64,000 bases of DNA from Syngnathus acus. Lineage: Eukaryota > Chordata > Actinopteri > Syngnathiformes > Syngnathidae. The DNA is taken from NCBI RefSeq assembly GCF_901709675.1, contig NC_051090.1, positions 7,459,842-7,523,841 on the forward strand. The letters are read 5' to 3'. How positions within the stretch are numbered: the first letter of the stretch is position 1; each line of letters begins with the position of its first letter. Below, in pieces: positions 25,981-39,486 of this stretch. The notes beneath the pieces were generated by a model. The model was given only the letters and a program-made list of their open reading frames with translations, searched no databases and was not told the origin of the DNA. Made by a program: the position numbers and the translations under genes.

Positions 25981-28900
25981 ACTAAAAAAAAAATAAAAAA
26001 AAAAGTTTGATCTCTGAAAGCTTTTAATCATGACAGGTATTTACATGTCAATCACCTCTGAGATACAGAATAACTGAATAAAATGATTAAAGTTACAATT
26101 AAAGCTACACAAACCCAGTGACCTAGTTTACATTTGTATTATTGTTTCCCTTTAAAGCCACAATGGTAATTTATCAACTGCTTACATTTTATTCTGATTG
26201 TTCACTGTTAGAAAAACTTTAAAACACCAGGAGCAGAGAAACGGAGCACATCTTTTCTTGATTGATTCTCAGTTGTGTGTCTGACATGTGGCAACTCCCC
26301 CCCCCCCCCTTCTCCTTGACACAGAAACATTGCTCCACTCTATAATTCGAGCAATCTTAGGCAAAGCCTTTGAAGAGAACACACTGCTGATGCTAAGTGT
26401 GAATTGTTATTCACTTCCTGAGGTCGACAAATCCTCTCAGCTTGGCTACAAAACACGAGCTGACTTGGGAGGCAGTTTAATCATGTATTACGGAAGGAAA
26501 TCATCACTGCATTACACATTACCAAAACATGACAGTATTCTTTTGTAAATCACATCTTCGGCTAAATTTGCTTAGGTTGCCATGGTAACGACCACAGAGG
26601 ACACCAGGAGGACAAAGGAAATGAACCTGCGATTACATATCAAAGTTGAGCGACTTCCATGACAGACAATTTGATTACTTGTTAAGTGTACTCTTGTCAA
26701 AATTCTTGTTGTGCTATGCGCAATCCAGAATGTGCAAATGTTAAGTCTTGAACAATGAATGCTCATCATAAATGTGTACAATCCTTTGAAAAGGAAACTT
26801 TTTATCCTCCTCTGTGTGAGCACAGGAATAATATTCAGACTTTTGAAGATGAGCATTACTTTCAATCGCTCAAGTGAAGATTCAGCATTTTTAGATGATT
26901 ATGAATTGTAATATTTGTATGCAGACATTTGCTTTGCTAGAATGAGTTGATTTGTGTGTGCATATTGACTGATGAATGTTTTATTTTCTGGGAGTATTCT
27001 GTGGTATAGTTTGCAAACAAAAGACATTCTGAAAGGAAACTCACTGTGGCTTTCTCACAAAGCTGTTTTGTATTGCTTTCTTATTCAGTTCAGTTATTCT
27101 TCATCTACTATCTACCGCTCCTATTTACGTACTCCTTTTACATAGCTCCCTTTGTTTTCAGACTCAGACAGCACAGTCAGGTTAACCAGGGCTTTCAGAA
27201 CAAGCTGGCAAACCTGCATTCCTAAAACTGAAGCTGTGAAACTGTTTATTTATTTGTGTTTTACTGGTTAAATGGTAGAGATGTTTGAATGTCTCTTAAA
27301 GCAGATTGTTATTGTGTTTATTTGAATTATTAGTACTTTATTGCTATTCTTCACTTTATGTCATTCTAACAGGTATTTTGAATAGTATTTATCCGGTCAT
27401 TGGATGTTTTTGTTTATTACATACACTTTTCTTGTGCTTTCTATAGGGTATGTGTGATTTATTTGAAAAAAAATTGAACAAAAAGACAAAAGAAAACTGC
27501 CATTCATTTTCTGGATCCTAAAGGAATGATACCATTTGGTTCAAGAGGTTCAAGATGGAAGGTATATTAAAGGGGCATAATGTAGCCTTTACTTATATTA
27601 TTTGCTTTCTAATATTTAAACAGGGACTCTTTTTTTTTTTTTTCTCAAGTTTGATTATCCCTGAGACAACGCATGTTTTACCAAACGTGTGTTAAGTTTG
27701 TGATTTATCAAGAGGCATTCCAACAGGTCGGTATGTCACTTGGGAGCTTAAGAAAGTAAAATTCAGTGCTATTGGGAAATCTCGACTTTGGTATGGATCA
27801 AGCCTGAAATACAAAGACATTGACCCCTCCCACAACAGAATGCAAGAATGTCCTTTGTGAGACGTTATCAGTTTGTGGTAAACACCCATGTCAACTTCAC
27901 ACCCCAATTTGTGCTAAAGGCTTTTAGGAGATATAGAAACGATTAGTCTAAATCCTGAAGCATTACAAACACAGCGATGACTCCATCACTACTGACCTCA
28001 TACATACTCATTTAAGTCAGAATATGAAATACAGTTAAAATGCTTTGTGATCAAATTCAACAGTTGTGATTAGAAAAGAGAATGTGTTGCCTCTTAAGTA
28101 ATACTATATCCGAATTCTATTATCACACAGCATGATGTGCACTTGCTGGTATGCAGTCTAAAATCAATATCCAAATGTCCTCCCAGACAATGCCGTTTCA
28201 GTTGAGCTCTAAATCGTTCTTTTAGATCTGTATGAAGACCACCCAATGATTGCATGAATAGTGACAAAAATTCAACCAATCACTGTACAGTCACACCGTG
28301 CAATGTGCTCAGAAACACAAGTCACAGCAAAGCTCGAGAATACACGCTGAGTGAGGTAATGAAATTTTGGTGCTATCTGTAGTTTCCAAAACGTGGATAT
28401 GACAAAAGAAAAAGAAAAGACTTCTGGTCGTAATAGGTACTCTTTAAACATGTAAGGCAAAATTGCATATTTTAAGTTTTAAAGGATAAGGTGGTATTAA
28501 ATTTATACATGTGACTATATTAATAATAATTAATTTCTGCAAGGAAGAGCATTTTTTTGAAATGTTATTTTCTTATTTTAGTGTAATATAAACTTAATCC
28601 CATAAAATGAAAGAAAAAAAAAAACACCTCTAGTGTAGTCAAATTTCTGAAACAAAAGCTATTCACTTGTCTGTTAGCTCTGTGCTGTAGATATATAGAC
28701 GCACATTTTCTTTCCTAGATAAGGTAGTGAAGGAAAACAAAAGCAGGAATATAGGATGAAAGGCTCGGGATGACAGTGAACCAGCTGTGTAAATATAGAT
28801 GAAAGACACGTATACACGTGGACCGAACCCAAGCGACATCCCTGGACATGGAGGATGAGACATACATTGCAATTGGAGGTCACAACACAATTGCCTTCAG

Positions 28901-30701
28901 CAAAAGGAATAATGTTGTGTGTGTCTTCCTTCCGAATACAAACTTCAAACTATTTACAACATTTCACTAACTCATTTAATTCAATTATAAAAATGCATTA
29001 AAAAGATATTAGGCATAGACGCAGTTTAATGAAGCGTGTGGACTTGGGGATATTGTTTGTAATGAACTGTTTCAGCACTGATCTCTGCAGCTGAGATGGG
29101 AAATGGGACTGACATGAAACAAGGGGGTGCAAACTAACAATAATGACAAATGTTATCAATAGCCAAACTGAGTGTGCATTATTTAATAGCTTTTGCATAT
29201 TTCTACTTACAACCACAGGGACGTCAAACAAGCTTTACTTATTAAAATGTGACAAAAGTTAGTTTAGCAGAGGATAGAACTGTCAAACTTTTCTAATTTT
29301 CAAGTTTTGGCCTTGAAAAGAAAAAAAAAAGGGGGGTTGGACATGACACAATTTTCAAAACACAACAGGTCACATATGAAGACAGAAAAAAATTCACACT
29401 CACATACACAGTGTCACTGAGCGGGAATTGCATTGAATGTTATAATTATGATTTCTACTTGCTTTTTGTTTTCTTCTAAATATTTCTGACAGTTTGTTTG
29501 TTTTCTGCAAACCTCGTTTACATGTCAGCAATACATGTCAGAGAACAACTATGCAACCTTGAGAGCAGCATTATGTGTTTGGTTTATCTTAAGTACATGT
29601 TTAGATTTACAGTCGTCTACCACCGCATTAAGAATCCATGTAGTGCCAGGTAAGAGCTCAAGCTCTCTAAGATTCCAACAATCTCCATTTGCTCAAGGTG
29701 TAGTCACATTATAAGCCTGGAAAATTGCAAACTCTTATCGCCGCATGACGTGAGACATAAGATGATGTATGTTGCCAGCATTGATGAAATTCTGCTTCTC
29801 AGTGTTTGCCAAACCCAGTGAAGCTGAAAGGAGCCAGCCACACACTCCACTTCTTGTGTGACTGTAAAAATCCAAGCTAGATGACATAAACTAAACATAA
29901 ATTGTATGTCATTGGTGTCTTATATGACATGTTGCATTAGTCTACCAATTTGTTTCAATAATCTCACATTATAGGACTCCTTAAAAATTCCCAGAAGGGA
30001 AGAGTGGACAAGAGCTAAAACAGTTGTCACCAAAGAAAAACAAATCTATAATGGTTCTTCTGATATACTACACTAAACAGAAACAAAAAATGTTTAGACC
30101 AATCATCAATTACCAAAGTGCTGCACCGCTACTGCAGTGATTAAAGTCTAATAAGTAGAGGAAAGTGTTTATGATATGCAGTTTAGACATATAAATCTGG
30201 CCATTAGGATACAACCGAGACTGATTTAATCAAAGCTAAAACGCACCATGATTAAAACATCAACGTATTTGAGGTGTGAAATCTGTGAGCGCTGGCCACA
30301 ACACAGAACATTTGAGCTTGAAATTTCGAAAAAAGCATCCAGCTCTGATGCCACTGGGAACAACTGGCGCTCTCAAGCAGAAAATCTCTGGCAAATCACA
30401 ATTTGTCTGAGATATACCGGCTAATGAAAGAGCTCCCGATCATCCCCAACCGCCTGAGCCTACGGTCCTCAGAGCCACATTACTTAGACATGCACTGTGG
30501 GACCTCAGAGGAGCAGCATGAGCGTTACATTTTCATTGCTCATTCGAGAATTCCTAAATAAGTCTATAAGAAAGAAAATTCCCAACTGAGTGCCTGACTG
30601 CCAGTGAGCCTCAAACACACATTCACAGGATGCTATAAAATGATGGTATGAAAACAAAGTGGTCGGTTTTTACAGTCTCAAAGAGTTTCACGTGCACTTA
30701 C

Positions 30702-30765
30702 CCTCGGTGGAGTGGACTTGCGCCAGGGTGATGATAAACCAGCACAAGGTGTGTAGTTTCCACAT
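30702..30765 (-). CDS. adgrl2: adgrl2 first coding exon (start codon and signal peptide)
   Basis: This is the N-terminus of a latrophilin-2-like adhesion GPCR, a presynaptic/postsynaptic receptor that binds teneurins, FLRTs and, in latrophilin-1, alpha-latrotoxin. The exon encodes 21 complete codons plus one base. The N-terminal peptide MWKLHTLCWFIITLAQVHST has a short basic start, a hydrophobic core LCWFIITLA and a polar tail, as expected for a signal peptide. The exon ends ACC GAG G|gtaagt with the donor at 30701-30700, and the next exon supplies GG TTC, giving TEG-FSR, the junction found in vertebrate ADGRL2. I chose the ATG at 30765 because it gives a normal-length signal peptide and has G at -3. 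An in-frame ATG at 30864 would add 33 residues that look unrelated to the family and would bury the signal sequence. Exon identity is firm; the exact start is inferred. Confidence 0.93.
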
Positions 30766-30876
30766 GGCGCCAAACGTTGGTGGTCTCTTGCAGCTTTTTG
30801 TGTTGTGACAAAGAGCTTCTGATTGAAAAAGTCCAATCCAAACGATCTTAGAGATGGTCGTCATTGATCCTCTCAC
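30766..30876 (-). other. adgrl2: Probable 5' UTR part of adgrl2 first coding exon
   Basis: Reading on the minus strand, a pyrimidine-rich stretch (30906-30885, including tcctcccc) leads to ctgacag, with AG at 30878-30877. This makes 30876 the likely first base of the coding exon, for a total of 175 bp. The stretch from 30876 to the start codon is open in the same frame as the protein and holds one in-frame upstream ATG (30864) in a weak context with T at -3. The exon would begin GTGAGA directly after AG, so the same site also reads as a 5' splice donor. It could therefore be the donor of a different 5' UTR exon. A second possible acceptor (ttcaatcag) lies nearer the start codon, at about 30819. 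Confidence 0.55.
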
Positions 30877-33800
30877 CTGTCAGGGGAGGACACCAAGAAG
30901 GAACGTCAGTTTGACGGTGAAATTGGAGTCCTCAAAGAACGCACATTTACTACAAGATGTCTCCAAAATGTGTGTTGGATGCGGTTTGGGGGGTGAGCAT
31001 TTTGCAAACCCACACAAACTGCCAAATAAGTGCATGAAGTCAATAATTGTGAGAGGGGGGAAATCCTTTGATGGCATCTGGAAACAGGACCACCTAACCG
31101 GCCAGATCTGGGTGCAACCAATACTGTCAGACAGAGCCCGCCCTTGTCCAACCCTACTGTGACTAATGGAAGAGGGATGTGACACCTTATCAACCCTCGA
31201 TCTCACTCCACTATTATATTTTTTAAAATGTCCATCTATATATCATAGCCCATGCCTACCACCCAGGAGCACATGAGCCATATCACAAAGATTTTAAAAT
31301 GATGCTGATTTATTAAGACATCTCCGATTTGAATTCGACTCTCGCTTCCCGACAGAGCGTTGACATGAGCCCAGAGTGAAAACGCGGCAAACGGATAGGA
31401 AGCGGCCAACTGTGAGCTCCACCACTTTCTGTATCCACATGCACGAAAAATATTAAATCAGCTGAGGGCAGCGTTAAATGCGAAAATCATACGGCTTAGT
31501 GAACACGGCCCAACATGTTTTTCAACATCTTCAGTTTGGTGAAATAGTGACATTATATTTAAAACCCACCGAACCAGTTAAACATCTACAGCATCATCAC
31601 AAAGGGCCAATATATGACTTACACGAGTCAGTATCCCCCACTATTATCTGCTTAAGATATTCTAGCCGCAAGTCAAGAAGCAAAATTGCCTTTTCCACCC
31701 CCGAGGCGCCGGCAAACAAATAAACACTTGAGAGCAAATGGTCAACAGTCTTTGTTGTGACTGACCACAAAGTTATCTCTGCATCCCCACCCTTTCACTC
31801 CCGAGCAGGATTCCTGTCTCCCCACCTCATCCATACCTGTCCCACTAATAGGACTTTGTTTGAATGTTTGTTTTTGCTCTCTTTCGCTACAAAAGCAAAT
31901 GGCCTCCTCCCAAGTCATGGATATACCAGTGTGGCTACGCAGGGTGAAACCTAACGCCTACCTGCACGTCCAGGCAGGCGTCTCACACTACTGACAGCTC
32001 CCTTTTTGTCGGCCTGTTTACATTGGTGGGCTAAACTCGGTCCAGCACATTTACCAAGGGATGTAGCATCACTTAGGCAACGAGGCACATTAGAAACTGT
32101 TTTCCCCTCAAAATAAATTCAGCCCGATCAAAAACAGCTACGTCCTTCTTGATGTCTCTGCAACCGTTCTCTGAATGTTAGCCTTCATGCACAACTTTCT
32201 GCCTGTCGCGTGCAGCTAGAGCAAAAAAATTCAGCTCCTCCTCACTGGAGAATATTCCTTGGCTGCAAAGCGTTTGATCTATTTTGTGTTTGCTAGTTCC
32301 CAGACAGCATAGTACTTCACGGGCATGAAAACATGCAGCATGCACACATTAGGCAACAAAGTTGTAATTAAGTCCACCATAATCACCTCATCTAATATGA
32401 CAGTATGCCTCACATGAGACCTCTAATTTCAGAGCCATTATAATGAGGTTAGCGGGAAAACGGGACACGACATCAGTGTATGTTTAGGTCCAGTGAATTG
32501 ATATATAGTTTTATTGATTTGAAGTTTTACAGCCCCTAAATTGGAAAATACATAGAGGAGGGTATATATGAAGTTTTCAAAATTTGGATTGGATTGTTTC
32601 GCCTTGGTGGAGGTCTTAGTTCTACTGAGTGTCATTCTCCCTGCAAGTTGTTAGTGTATATGATGAGGCCTTGTGTTTGCCGTCTGTACAATAAAGCTGC
32701 AAAGGGAACATAAAGGATTTTAAGATCCTTGTAAACACGCACAGGCTTAGCACTGACTTTTGTCCACTTAGAATACTTATGGTGCATAGAAAGAAGCATG
32801 ACAATAATCCCATTCAAAAACTAGCTAAAATAATTGCTGTGACCTTTAGAAGTTGTTAAGATGGATTTTTTTGTATGAGAGACCAATGAATGATGAATTT
32901 TTACCCTGGTTACTTTAAATCGTGTTTAAATACCAGAAATCTAGCACCCAGTTCACTCTATGACCTCTTCTGTGCATGCACAGAATCTCAAATAAGTTAA
33001 TATGGCAGATAAGCATTCACATGTCATGTGCAATATGAAATACAGATGCCTGACGGCTCACGACCTTGAGTGAGGTGGAGGGGTTATGCTGTTTACATCA
33101 CAGTATTGCCCTCCCCTAATTCTAATGGAAATGGATGTTAACAAAGAGATTTTCCTGGTTCGGCTGAGATTAATGGTCTGAATTAAAAGATTAACCTCAA
33201 ACTTGTTTGACGTTATCAGGAGAACACTCGCAAGTCTTCTGTCAAATCAAATTGTCTCCATAGAACACAGAACTACGTATTACTTTAATCCTTGTATGCC
33301 TCTGTGTCTGTATTTCAATCCAAACAATCTCATAAACCTGACCGGCGCATTACCTCAATTGTCTGAAGACAAAAAACAAATGCATCTTAACACATTTGCC
33401 TCGGAGGCAGTGAACTCCGCCACCATGACAGTAAATGCAGAGTTTATTTCCCTCATACGTGTACAGAGTTGTTCTACAAATCGATCATAACAGTCTTGTA
33501 CTTAATGTATTTTGTCTCATGCTGTGAGTGTTCAACATGCACAGACACCAAAAGCACAGACCGGAGGGACACTGACTGACTGACTGGTATTCTTCTCATT
33601 AGACGCGCCAAAGTCTCCACTCTCTGCTGGAGCTTGCTTTTTTCTCCCCAAGCCTTGAAACAGCGACGCCGCCAGTGATCGTATTGAGCCCCCTCCATAC
33701 CGCTGTGATCCAAGAACAGGTGTTTGCATCTACAGAGTCGAGCCAGACAGATGATGAAGGGCATCAGCAATAGACTGGATTGATTCCAAAGGCATAATCA

Positions 33801-36800
33801 AAGCACCGATTGGCCAGTTGTTAAATTGAGAGAGCCATTTTTTGTTGTTCAGGTTTTTTTTTTTATGCATGTATCATTACAAGCAGGTGTTTAAGTATCT
33901 CGTAAAATGAAGATGCTCCAGGGGTGTGTATGACATACTGTTTTAAAACAAATCAGTTGCATTTATAGTGAACTGCAAAATAGGGGCTTTGTAGCTAACA
34001 GGAAGGGGGTGATTAGAAGAGACAGGAGGAGGGCTGATTGGAAAAAGGGCAGTTTGAAATTTGAATTGAAAGGAGTGGGGGTGGGGTCTGAGAACAAGAG
34101 GCAGATGTGAAAGAATGCATGGCTTCTCCAAGACAAAGCTTTTGGTTATCCCTCTTGGGCTGTTAGAGGGTCGCGGGAGAATAGAGGAAGAGTTGGGCTT
34201 TTCTATTAAAAGAGGTCTGGGAGGGTGAAGGGGGGGTTTGGGGTGTCTGAGAATAAAAGGACTTGAGTGGGGGAGGGGATTCGAGTTACAATAAAAAGAT
34301 TGACAGCTTGCAAGTCTTGCTTGACCCTTGAATTAGCCCTTCTGCTTTCAACAAACTCCAAGAAAGAGTTGGGATGTTAATTGTCAGAGAACATCACAGG
34401 GATGCAAAAGAGGCCTGGACATTCATCCATCCTCAAATGTAAATCAGTGCCAACGGACCACCGCGTGTTTGAATCGGAAAGTTGTTTCTATTGGTTCTTC
34501 CCAACAGCAAACATAAATTCATACATACTGTAAGACCCCCGCATCACCAACTTCGAAAGGACTAAACTACCCGCGGACTCAGAGCTAGGACGCCAAACAC
34601 TCAGACACTCCCGCGGAAAGAAAATGATTCTCCCCAGAATAGATTGTGTCCGTGCTTCTCCACAGCTGAAGACGTACGAGTACAATATGGAAAGCGGAAA
34701 TCAGAAAATTTGCACTCCCGAGGACAGAGTGGACTGTTGATCAGATGAGTCTGGAGCCCCGCTGAGCTCGATATGGGGCAGGGAGGAATCATCCGTTGAC
34801 CTATTCTGCAGATGGAATGATTGAGAGCAACCCGGGAATGGCATCCTCCCAAACGCTGTGTGACTGCTGGTGCCCCCCTCCCCTCACCCCAAACAACGGC
34901 CTTGACCAGAGATCACGCAAGGGGAATACCAGGGCCAACTTGCACATAGTGCAACAGGATCAGATTGGGGTGTACAGTGGGGGTGATGATGTGAAGCAAC
35001 AGGGGGTTGGAAAGTGGGACTCTAAAATGGAAGCAAGAAATAAAAGAAATTAGAAGAGAAAATTTGCATTTAAAGCTTTCCCAAAGTATGACAAGACATT
35101 GCAGTCGATACTTTCTTATACCATCTTAGCTAATTTGAATTTTACTTCTACGCAAGCATCAGTTTCTGAGGCACAAACAATTCCACGACAGAGCCTATGA
35201 CAGCAGCATGGTGCTTGTCGGGCTCATTGCTTTTGTGTTTGCACCATTCATCAATTTTATGAGCCACTCAATTCATTGATGATCTGTGCTTCCCACTGAT
35301 CAGGACATATGGCTATGAAATAAAGCAATCATGAGCCATTGGTTTAAACAATACAATGTATAATACTGGAACATCTCAACAAACAAAGAGAAAAAGTTTA
35401 CCCAGTCCAGGTAGACTTTAGTAGACAAAACAGCAGCAAATAAGTGAAAATGTGGAAAGGTGTCCGCTGTGATTCAGCCTTATCACTTTCTGTCTGAATA
35501 TATATATTTGACATCCCTAGCTTTATAATCACTTCAGCAATGCACTGAAAATCCTATTAGTGCCGCCAGACACCTATACCTGTCCGTCCACAGGGATTAT
35601 CGCAAAATGATTCGACACAGCAACAAACTTGTAATGCAGGTTCGATAAATCCGAGTTGTAATTTTTGATGTTTAACTGGCAACTGAAGTGGATTATCCGG
35701 AAGGGAATTTCAAAATGTCATTTCCACTTGCTGATAGCACAAAACTATTCTTTCAGCTCGCTTGAGATAAGACTGATTCTGCCTGGACCATTAAGCGGAC
35801 TTTTTGCCAAATGTTCCCCGTGTCTGGTAATTACTAGGCTGACATTAATACCGTAGGATAAATAGGAAGATCATGAATGGAAATGGGCATTTCATGGTGA
35901 TAGGAGCTGCCAATCAAGCCCAATAGGTAGTTGATCAGCCATAATTCACCTTGAAATACCCAAATGTATGCAATGCCTATAGAGTAGACTCCACTGGCCA
36001 GAAACCCAATTCAATTAGAATGTGCACATAAATGCTCTGCCTGGTTGTTGATCAGAGAGTACATTAGGACACCATAAAAGCAACATTTACAGTGGGACCC
36101 AGTTGGCCATGGCTAAATGAGTGCAACCAAATTGACTGAACTCGGCTGTGTAACTAAACACTACTGAAGCTAACACAAGAAAATCCGAATATATATTTTC
36201 AGCAACTGAGTCTCATGTCATTCGATTAAGGCTCCGATTACTCAATATTGCCTATATTTAAAAACCTTTATTGAACGGCAGTACGAGCTTAGCCCTGTTT
36301 CCCCACAGCCCGTCATTGATACTGTGATAAACCGTGAGAAAATAGATACGTTATATATTATAGAATAAAGATTCTTTTTTAAATGGCGCAAATTCTCATG
36401 GCACAATAACTTTGCTGCTGTTGCCACCAGGATCATAGTGTGAACGCAGCCTAACAAAAAGCGAGGTCAAAAGTCTCACTGCTTTCGGCCTCACCAAAAA
36501 TTTGTTTAATTCTTTATTACCATGCCCATGTTTGTTAGCTAAAAAGGAAGCAAGCCCTTTGGTTATATGCGGCGTGGTTTTACTGTACAATAATAACGCC
36601 GCTGTATTTACATGAATGTGCACCAGTAAGCAGCTTGTGTGACCCTCTCACCCCCTCCTTATTTCAAAATGAGCAGCTGCGTGGTTAAAAACACGGCTCT
36701 GTCTTTGTATTAAGGGCCCAGCATCAATAATGCACTGTGATCGCCTGGCAGTATTAAACAGGATTATTAATTTTTAAAATAGAGGACAGCGACATAAAAC

Positions 36801-38103
36801 ATGTACAAGGTAACTGAGATGATGATGCTGTATGATGGAAGCTAAAATAAGGCACAGTCAATGCCTTTGTTGGAGATAAAGGGGAATACTGGAAATCCAC
36901 CTAAAAGTCTTTGTAAATTCTTGACTCAAATATAAAATAGCATAAAACCATAATACATGTTGTTTGTGCCAAACTTTTTATTGCTATCCAAGTGGGGAAA
37001 AACCGAAACATTAATCACCACTATAAAATACACGACAGCAGCTTTGCTAAGAAATAACGGCTGCTGGGGTTTTGCTATTCATTTGCGTTTCCGTACTTAA
37101 CCTTCTTATAAAATCATAGAATGACTAATCATAATAGATGATGAATAAAGACAGAAACGTGTCAAAGATAAAGGAAACATGATCTGAGTTGATTTTGAAT
37201 TCAGCAAAGGAAGACTTATGCAAGTTCAAGTGATTTATTCATTTAATTGTATTTTATTTTGAGGCATGTTTCCTCTTTTACGGTCAAATTCCGCAGCTTC
37301 CTCAGAAGCAAATCTTTCAGCAAGATATGGATTACCTCATTGGTCCTAGTGCTATTTTGTGTACGTGTGTCAATGAAATGTACGGTATTCCAAAAATAAA
37401 AATAGTGTGACGGGGTTAATGAGTGCAAAAGCAATCCATGCAATTGATAGTTGAAGCCCATTACATTAGTGACAATTGCATGTAACAATGATGCAATAGC
37501 ACCTTTGGCTTGGATCCACCTCCTCATGACATGATAAAAATAAACCTGATGCTAATCGTTGTATGTCACTCATTCTTGAAGAGTGCCAATTCTTTGAGAT
37601 TAAAAGCTTCCACCATAATTTGGCTGACCATGACTTGGTGTCTAATTGATGCTTTTAACCTTCTGCAGTCCAGATGAAGGACAAACGGCCAATATAATGT
37701 GTGCCACATTAAGTCATTTAAATAGAACAAAGCAAAAAGATCTTACACTGTACCATACGATGTGTGGGATAACCAAACAAATGACTTGGTCTTTCACGTA
37801 CTTATGATGGATGAGCTCTTCCATGGACCATGCAAACTTTGTAAGATTTTAAATGCAGTCAATAATGGAATTAATTCAGTCCGTGTCAATGAAATCCAGC
37901 AGACAAACTCATTAGACCAATTACATAAGCGAATAATTATTTCAACAGCAGCTACTGTGGCCAGCTTCATTCCGGCATGTTAGAATTTCTGCCATGGCAC
38001 GGCTGTATCTATTTTAAATCCCAAAGACAGCATGAATGCCTTCATTAGACAAGGGAAGCGGTATGTCAACCCAAAACCCGGCGTGGCTGTGTCTCATCAG
38101 CAA

Positions 38104-38227
38104 GCACATGCACACACACATGCACACACACATGCACACACACACGCACACACACATGCACACACACAAGCACACACACACGCACACACATGCACACACA
38201 TGCATGCGCAGACACACACACACACAC
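38104..38227 (+). repeat. Compound (CA)n/(TGCACA)n microsatellite
   Basis: About 124 bp of CA repeats are interrupted at regular intervals by TG, CG or AG to give units such as tgcacacacaca. The interruptions produce fake His/Thr-rich (plus) and Cys/Val-rich (minus) reading frames. Confidence 0.97.
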
Positions 38228-39460
38228 CAAGAGGTCGGTGTCGTATTTCGTAAATGCAATCACCTGTCAGTCCTAAATCAAAGCACCCGGACAGGTAATG
38301 GAGCTCGTTAAACCTCGTGAGGCTATATTCAGCTTTGTGTTTTACTCCAAGAAAACTACACGAATAAAATAATATGTGTGGAAAAGATGCATTGCATTAT
38401 TTTTTGGAGCAAGTTGGAGTAAAGGGCAAAGCTTTGATTAAGTTCAAGGTGAGAGGATGAGAAGTTTCCTTAGTTGTTCATTAGCATGTGGACAGAGAGG
38501 TGGATTGTGATGCAAACACGCTCACCCCACCAACCCTCTATTTTAATAATTAAAGTTCTACTGAATTCAGCACTAGTCTGCTTACTGTACAATGGATTAG
38601 GCAATTTAAAAGGCCGGGAGCCATGGCAGATCCAATGACGGTTCCAAGCTTGGAGAGAAGTTGTCAAGCACATATTGAAATTCATGACATGATGAAAGTG
38701 GTTGCTTCACTCCGCTTGGCGCAACACGGCTGAATGACGGCAACCGCAATAAAGAAATATAGCAGTTTAGGTGTGTAGAAGAATAGATACCCCCTTTCTA
38801 ACATTATTCAAGTATAATTGAAACACATTTTGCATTCATGGCCTGTCTTATCATCCACAGTTGGACAATCACTAGTGTTACACCTTGTGTGTGTTTAATG
38901 TGTTTGCTTCCAGCTGATAAGCAAAAGGACTAAGTTTTTTTTTCCCTTGCAGTGAATAATTTTCAAGGAAACCAAAGACACAAGATGAAAAGCTAGACGG
39001 GACCGCAAAGTTGTGTGCGATAAAAACATTCACTAAGGAAAATTATCTGCTCTCACTTTGAATACCAAAGCGATTCTAATTTCCAAAACAAACTCTGAAA
39101 GGGAGAACAATTTCAGGTCGCACCTTTTGAACCACCTCCTGTGAATGCGAATGAAGTCAAAATGTGACTATAGTTACTCTAGGTAGGTATCTGTATTGAT
39201 AATACACTAAAGTGTTATAGTCACAAATGCAAGTTGTACGGAATCATTGCATCACAGATAAAAACTCACTTGGAATGTTATAACAAGGTCACATATTCTC
39301 CACTTCAGAATTACATATTAACCTGGAGCATTGAGTCCAGTGGAACATACTTTCACAGGTCGGCCAAATAACTGGCCAAATAATTACATGCACTAGTCCC
39401 TCCTCGCATGTGGCTCAACGAGGTCAGTATATTGCAAATTACAATTGTAATAACAAAGAC

Positions 39461-39486
39461 ATATATATGTATATATATATATATAA
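39461..39486 (+). repeat. (AT)n microsatellite
   Basis: atatatatgt followed by (AT)n, 26 bp, with one G interruption. Confidence 0.9.

Larger units (their letters stand above)
13396..30701 (-). other. adgrl2: adgrl2 intron between the signal-peptide exon and the first lectin exon
   Basis: This 17.3-kb intron is bounded by the gtaagt donor at 30701 and the cctcag acceptor at 13396. It carries a SINE insertion (24104-24454), a (GT)18 microsatellite (19813-19848), a degenerate telomere-like stretch (25941-25980), a poly-A/(AT)n tract (21951-21975) and several A/T homopolymers. I found no further exon. Long first introns are usual for latrophilin genes. Confidence 0.8.

Noticed and set aside
36240-36460. 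gtgtgaacgcagcctaac near 36440, considered as the end of a hAT-like element
   Set aside because: The opposite end and target duplication could not be found; a single terminal-like motif is not enough.
38014-38311. His/Thr-rich and Cys/Val-rich frames
   Set aside because: They are translations of the CA microsatellite.
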